A stretch of DNA of 64,000 bases from an uncultured Pseudomonadales bacterium. GTDB taxonomy: Bacteria > Pseudomonadota > Gammaproteobacteria > Pseudomonadales > Azotimanducaceae. Below, in pieces: positions 60,836-64,000 of this stretch. Each line of letters begins with the position of its first letter. Position 1 is the stretch's first letter. The stretch covers positions 434,001 to 498,000 of the forward strand of contig CATOTI010000001.1 in NCBI GenBank assembly GCA_951813295.1, given 5' to 3'. The position numbers and the translations under genes are program-made. The notes beneath the pieces are model-generated. The model did no database searches and had not been told where the DNA came from. It saw only the letters and a list, made by a program, of their open reading frames with translations.

Positions 60836-62713
60836 ATGGCTGAAGCGACGCAAGCAACTCGACGGATACATGAGGCTGCCAGGGCGGTCCTGTCATTCGA
60901 CAACGAAGCTGATTTCGAGCGGGCGGAGCGGGGTCTGATTGCGCAGCATCCGACCGGACTGATCGAGGTCGATGGGCGGACCGTTTGGGACGTTGCCCAC
61001 TACGACTTCATTCGCGAATCCGAGCAAGCCCCCGAAACCGTGCATCCGAGCCTGTGGCGGCAGGCGCGGCTCAACTGCCTGCACGGTCTCTACCAGGTGG
61101 CTGACGGTATCTGGCAGGTGCGCGGCTACGACATCTCGAATATCACGTTCATCGCAGGGGACACCGGCTGGATCGTGATCGATCCGCTGACGACGCCGGA
61201 AACCGCGCGCGCGTCACTTGTCCTGGCAAATCAGGAACTTGGCGAACGGAAAGTGGTTGCCGTGATCTACACGCACAGCCACGTCGATCACTACGGCGGG
61301 GTAGAAGGTGTGGTCACCCGCGAAGACGTCGCGGCGGGAAACGTGCGCATCATCGCGCCGGTCGGTTTTCTACGCGAAGCCATCTCAGAGAACGTCATTG
61401 CGGGCCCCGCGATGCTCCGACGCTCGCTCTTCCAGTTCGGCCCGCTCGTTCCCAAGGGCCCCGACGGTCAGGTCGATGCCGGTCTCGGCAAGGGTCTTCC
61501 GGCGGGTGCGCCCACGTTGATCGCGCCGACGGAGGAGATTACGGCGACCGGCGAAGAACTCGTCGTCGATGGCGTGCGCATCATTTTTCAGAACACGCCC
61601 GATGCCGAGGCGCCGGCGGAGATGAATTTCTTTTTCCCCGACCATGGCTGGCTCTGCATGGCCGAAAACTGCACGCACACGCTACACAACATCTACCCGC
61701 TGCGCGGGGCGCAGGTGCGCGATGCCCTCGCGTGGAGCAAGTACATCAACGAGGCGATGTATCTTTTCGGCAACGACACCGATGTGTTGTTCGCGAGCCA
61801 CCACTGGCCCCGCTTCGGCGGCGGCGACGCGCGTGTCTTCCTCGCCCGCCAGCGCGACCTCTATCGCTGGCTGAACGATCAGACCATGCGGCTCGCCAAC
61901 CGGGGCTATACAGCGAGCGAGATCGCCGAAACGCTCGAGATGCCAACCTGTTTCCACGCCCACGGCGACTCACGCGGTTACTACGGTACGGTGTCGCACA
62001 ATGTCCGCTCGGTTTATGCGCGCTATCTCGGTTGGTACGACGCCAACCCCGCACATCTCAATCCATTACCGCCCGAGGCGGGTGCGACCAAGTACGTCGA
62101 GTTCATGGGTGGTGCTGGTCGGGTCGTCGAACAAGCGAAGGCGAGCTTTGATGCGGGCGAGTATCGCTGGGTGGCGGAGGTGCTCAACCACGTCATCTTC
62201 GCGGATCCCGCGAATCAGGCGGCGCGCGATCTGCAGGTCGCGGCGTTCGAGCAGATGGCTTTTCAGTCTGAGTCGGCAACGTGGCGGAACGCCTATCTGC
62301 AAGGCGCACAGGAACTCAAATACGGGCCGCCCGGACTACCGATGCGTACCAATCTCGCCTCGTTCAACGCGATGACGGCCGAGCAGATCGTCGATTTCAT
62401 CGGTGTCCGGTTCGATCCGGACGCGTTCAGCGGCCCGGGTGGCGAACTCGTCATCCATTTCACCGACAACGACGAATCGATCGGTCTCGGAGTCGAGGAA
62501 GCGGCCGTGTACATGCCCGAGGGCGTCGATCCCGCGGCGTGCCGTCTAACCGCCACCCGTTTCGTCGTCGGCTCGATCGTGACCAAAGTGTTGACACTTG
62601 ATGACGGCCTGGCCGATCAGTCTGTGGCGATAAACGGCGACGACGATCTGTTGAGGCGCCTGATCGAAGCGCTTGATGGGCCGCAGTCGATGTACGCGGT
62701 GGTCGAACCGTGA
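60836..62713 (+). CDS. Alkyl/aryl sulfatase (metallo-beta-lactamase fold, SdsA1-like)
   Basis: A 625-residue protein of the alkylsulfatase family. AVIYTHSHVDHYGGVEGV is the HxHxDH metal site, MAENCTHTLHNIYPLRGAQVRDALAWS and FASHHWPRFGGGDA further metal ligands, and the C-terminal third is the SCP2-like helix-strand domain (GGELVIHFTDNDESIGLGVEE). Such enzymes hydrolyse the C-O bond of alkyl sulfates such as SDS to alcohol and sulfate. No clear signal peptide is seen, so it may be cytoplasmic. The ATG at 60836 is preceded by GAGGAG. The family length is normal. Confidence 0.92.
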   Translation: MAEATQATRRIHEAARAVLSFDNEADFERAERGLIAQHPTGLIEVDGRTVWDVAHYDFIRESEQAPETVHPSLWRQARLNCLHGLYQVADGIWQVRGYDISNITFIAGDTGWIVIDPLTTPETARASLVLANQELGERKVVAVIYTHSHVDHYGGVEGVVTREDVAAGNVRIIAPVGFLREAISENVIAGPAMLRRSLFQFGPLVPKGPDGQVDAGLGKGLPAGAPTLIAPTEEITATGEELVVDGVRIIFQNTPDAEAPAEMNFFFPDHGWLCMAENCTHTLHNIYPLRGAQVRDALAWSKYINEAMYLFGNDTDVLFASHHWPRFGGGDARVFLARQRDLYRWLNDQTMRLANRGYTASEIAETLEMPTCFHAHGDSRGYYGTVSHNVRSVYARYLGWYDANPAHLNPLPPEAGATKYVEFMGGAGRVVEQAKASFDAGEYRWVAEVLNHVIFADPANQAARDLQVAAFEQMAFQSESATWRNAYLQGAQELKYGPPGLPMRTNLASFNAMTAEQIVDFIGVRFDPDAFSGPGGELVIHFTDNDESIGLGVEEAAVYMPEGVDPAACRLTATRFVVGSIVTKVLTLDDGLADQSVAINGDDDLLRRLIEALDGPQSMYAVVEP

Positions 62714-62717
62714 GCGG

Positions 62718-63920
62718 TTAGCTCACGGTCCCGGCGGCGAAGAGTTCGTCGATTTCGGCCGCGGAGAGGCCCAGCTCGGCGCACACCTCGCGCGTATGCT
62801 CGCCTCGATCGGGCGCGGGGCCGCGCACCGCGACATCGGCATCGCGGATCTGAAACGGTGTGTTGACGATTTCCATCGCGCCGGCCTGCTCGTGCACGAC
62901 CAGCGCAAAGGCGTCGCGTTCGCGCAGCGCGGGATCTTCGACGACATCGGGTAGATCGGCGACGGGCTCCCAGATGAGCCCGACTGCATCGAGCTTTTCT
63001 CTCCAGTAATCAAGATCTTGGCTCGAGAACATCGACCGAATCTCAGGAATCAGCTCGAGCCCGTTCTGCATGAGGCCGAGCACGGTCTGGAATCGTTCAT
63101 CGTCGCGCCAATCGGGCCGCTCGACCATCTCGCAGAATTTTGGCCAGTAGTTGAGTGCCATCGGCATCACCAGCAGGATCACGCGCTCGTCGCGTGTGCG
63201 GTAGAAATTCCAGATCGGGTTCGGCGGTTCGACATGGCTCGTCTTGGCCGGTTGCAGGCGATCATAGAGCGCGCCGTTGACGTCGCTCGCGAGCGCCCAG
63301 ATACCGGTGCGTTGCAAGGTCACTTCGACGAACTGGCCTTCGCCCGTTTGATCACGCACCCGCAGGGCCGCTAGCAGGGCAGCGAGCAGGTTGAGCCCCG
63401 TCGTGCGATCGCCATAGCCGCCGCGCGATATCAGCGGGCCGTCGTCGCGGTCGCCAAAGATCGACATGGCGCCCGAGCGTGCCCAGAAGGCCGTCTGATC
63501 GAACGCCTGGCGGTCGCTGTCGGCACCGTCGGTGCCGAAACCCGACAGTACCCCGTAGACCATTCCCGGCTGGATTGCATGCACGTCCGCATCCGTCAGC
63601 CGGTAGCGTGCGAGTCGCTCGGCGGTGAGATTGGTGATGAAGATGTCGCTTTCGCGCACCAATCGATGCACGACGTCGATGCCGGCTGGGTCTTCGAGAT
63701 TGATGCACACGCCGCGCTTGCCGCGGTTGTCGAACTGATACGACGGATGCACGGCGCCGTCGCCCATGAGCGCGTCGTACATGCGCCGGTAAGTTTCTCC
63801 CCCTGGCGGCTCGACTTTGACGACCGTCGCGCCCATATCGGCCAGCAACGCGGCACAGCAGGGCGCTGCAAGCCAACTCGCGACTTCCAGTACCCGAATT
63901 CCCTCAAGCGGCGCGGTCAT
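62718..63920 (-). CDS. CaiB/BaiF class III CoA-transferase family protein
   Basis: A 400-residue family III CoA-transferase. It begins GIRVLEVASWLAAPCCAALLADMGATVVKVEPPGG, the usual start, followed by FDNRGKRGVCINLEDPAGIDVVHRLVRESDIFITNLTAERL and RQAFDQTAFWARSGAM, with the catalytic Asp expected near the latter. The end has ADLPDVVEDPALRERDAF. It moves CoA between an acid and an acyl-CoA. The ATG at 63920 has AGGAG seven bases upstream. The alkylsulfatase gene ends four bases from its stop, convergent. Confidence 0.92.
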   Translation of the reverse strand: MTAPLEGIRVLEVASWLAAPCCAALLADMGATVVKVEPPGGETYRRMYDALMGDGAVHPSYQFDNRGKRGVCINLEDPAGIDVVHRLVRESDIFITNLTAERLARYRLTDADVHAIQPGMVYGVLSGFGTDGADSDRQAFDQTAFWARSGAMSIFGDRDDGPLISRGGYGDRTTGLNLLAALLAALRVRDQTGEGQFVEVTLQRTGIWALASDVNGALYDRLQPAKTSHVEPPNPIWNFYRTRDERVILLVMPMALNYWPKFCEMVERPDWRDDERFQTVLGLMQNGLELIPEIRSMFSSQDLDYWREKLDAVGLIWEPVADLPDVVEDPALRERDAFALVVHEQAGAMEIVNTPFQIRDADVAVRGPAPDRGEHTREVCAELGLSAAEIDELFAAGTVS

Positions 63921-63985
63921 CGATCGACTCCTCATGGTGCAAACGGGATCGATTGTATGATTCCGTCTTCGAAAGGGGAGCGACT

Positions 63986-64000
63986 ATGGCGGCGATAGAT
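63986..64000 (+). CDS. Start of a rightward gene, cut by the window edge
   Basis: Only five codons (M-A-A-I-D) are visible. A strong AGGGGAG ribosome site six bases upstream and the divergent position relative to the CoA-transferase gene make a real gene likely. The product cannot be named. Confidence 0.5.

Overview
The window is a high-G+C, densely coded chromosomal segment from a Gram-negative bacterium. It is most likely an environmental or host-associated member of the Pseudomonadota, probably gammaproteobacterial. That placement is an inference from the mix of families (phytanoyl-CoA dioxygenases, DUF1501/DUF1800 Tat-exported pairs, class III CoA-transferase, Rieske oxygenase, GST-like proteins, membrane-anchored amidohydrolases); no rRNA is present to settle it. 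Most genes are unrelated catabolic, detoxifying or secreted enzymes in short operons with frequent strand changes.

Layout. 1-16 kb: end of an MFS transporter, BNR-repeat protein, GST-like protein, FMN reductase, three phytanoyl-CoA dioxygenase-like genes, Zn-alcohol dehydrogenase, SMP-30-like lactonase, DUF4037 protein, GNAT, CPBP protease, AhpD-like protein, APH-type kinase and gltX. 16-31 kb: a DUF1501 protein with a large secreted c-type cytochrome protein, a GH16-like protein, an amidohydrolase, a flavin-binding protein with a serine hydrolase, a histidine phosphatase, a DUF1800-DUF1501 pair and an enoyl-CoA hydratase with a VOC protein. 31-44.5 kb: methyltransferase, SRPBCC and GST-like proteins, F420-type protein, Rieske oxygenase, epoxide hydrolase, CmcJ-like protein, universal stress protein, a two-gene membrane-protein operon facing an aldo/keto reductase across tandem operator-like palindromes, and an ankyrin protein.

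44.7-54.4 kb is a decaying integrated element ending at a tRNA-Ala(GGC) gene. It holds an integrase remnant, an excisionase-like gene, a SNF2 helicase broken by stops and frameshifts, a tail-fibre-like fragment fused to a foreign HTH tail, a stand-alone HsdR-like nuclease, a pentapeptide-repeat gene split by an intact IS3-family element with a 4-bp target duplication, and a frameshifted ATP-dependent DNA ligase. 54.5-64 kb returns to chromosomal catabolic genes: M20 peptidase, GFA protein, an operon of HpcH-like aldolase, TSP3-repeat membrane protein and amidohydrolase, an aminotransferase facing an alkylsulfatase across a perfect palindrome, and a class III CoA-transferase.

An unusual theme is the number of genes whose protein continues in another frame or past a stop. 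At least eight loci are affected, inside and outside the element. I reconstructed these by hand. Single-base indels may be assembly errors, whereas the IS insertion and the in-frame nonsense codons look like real decay.
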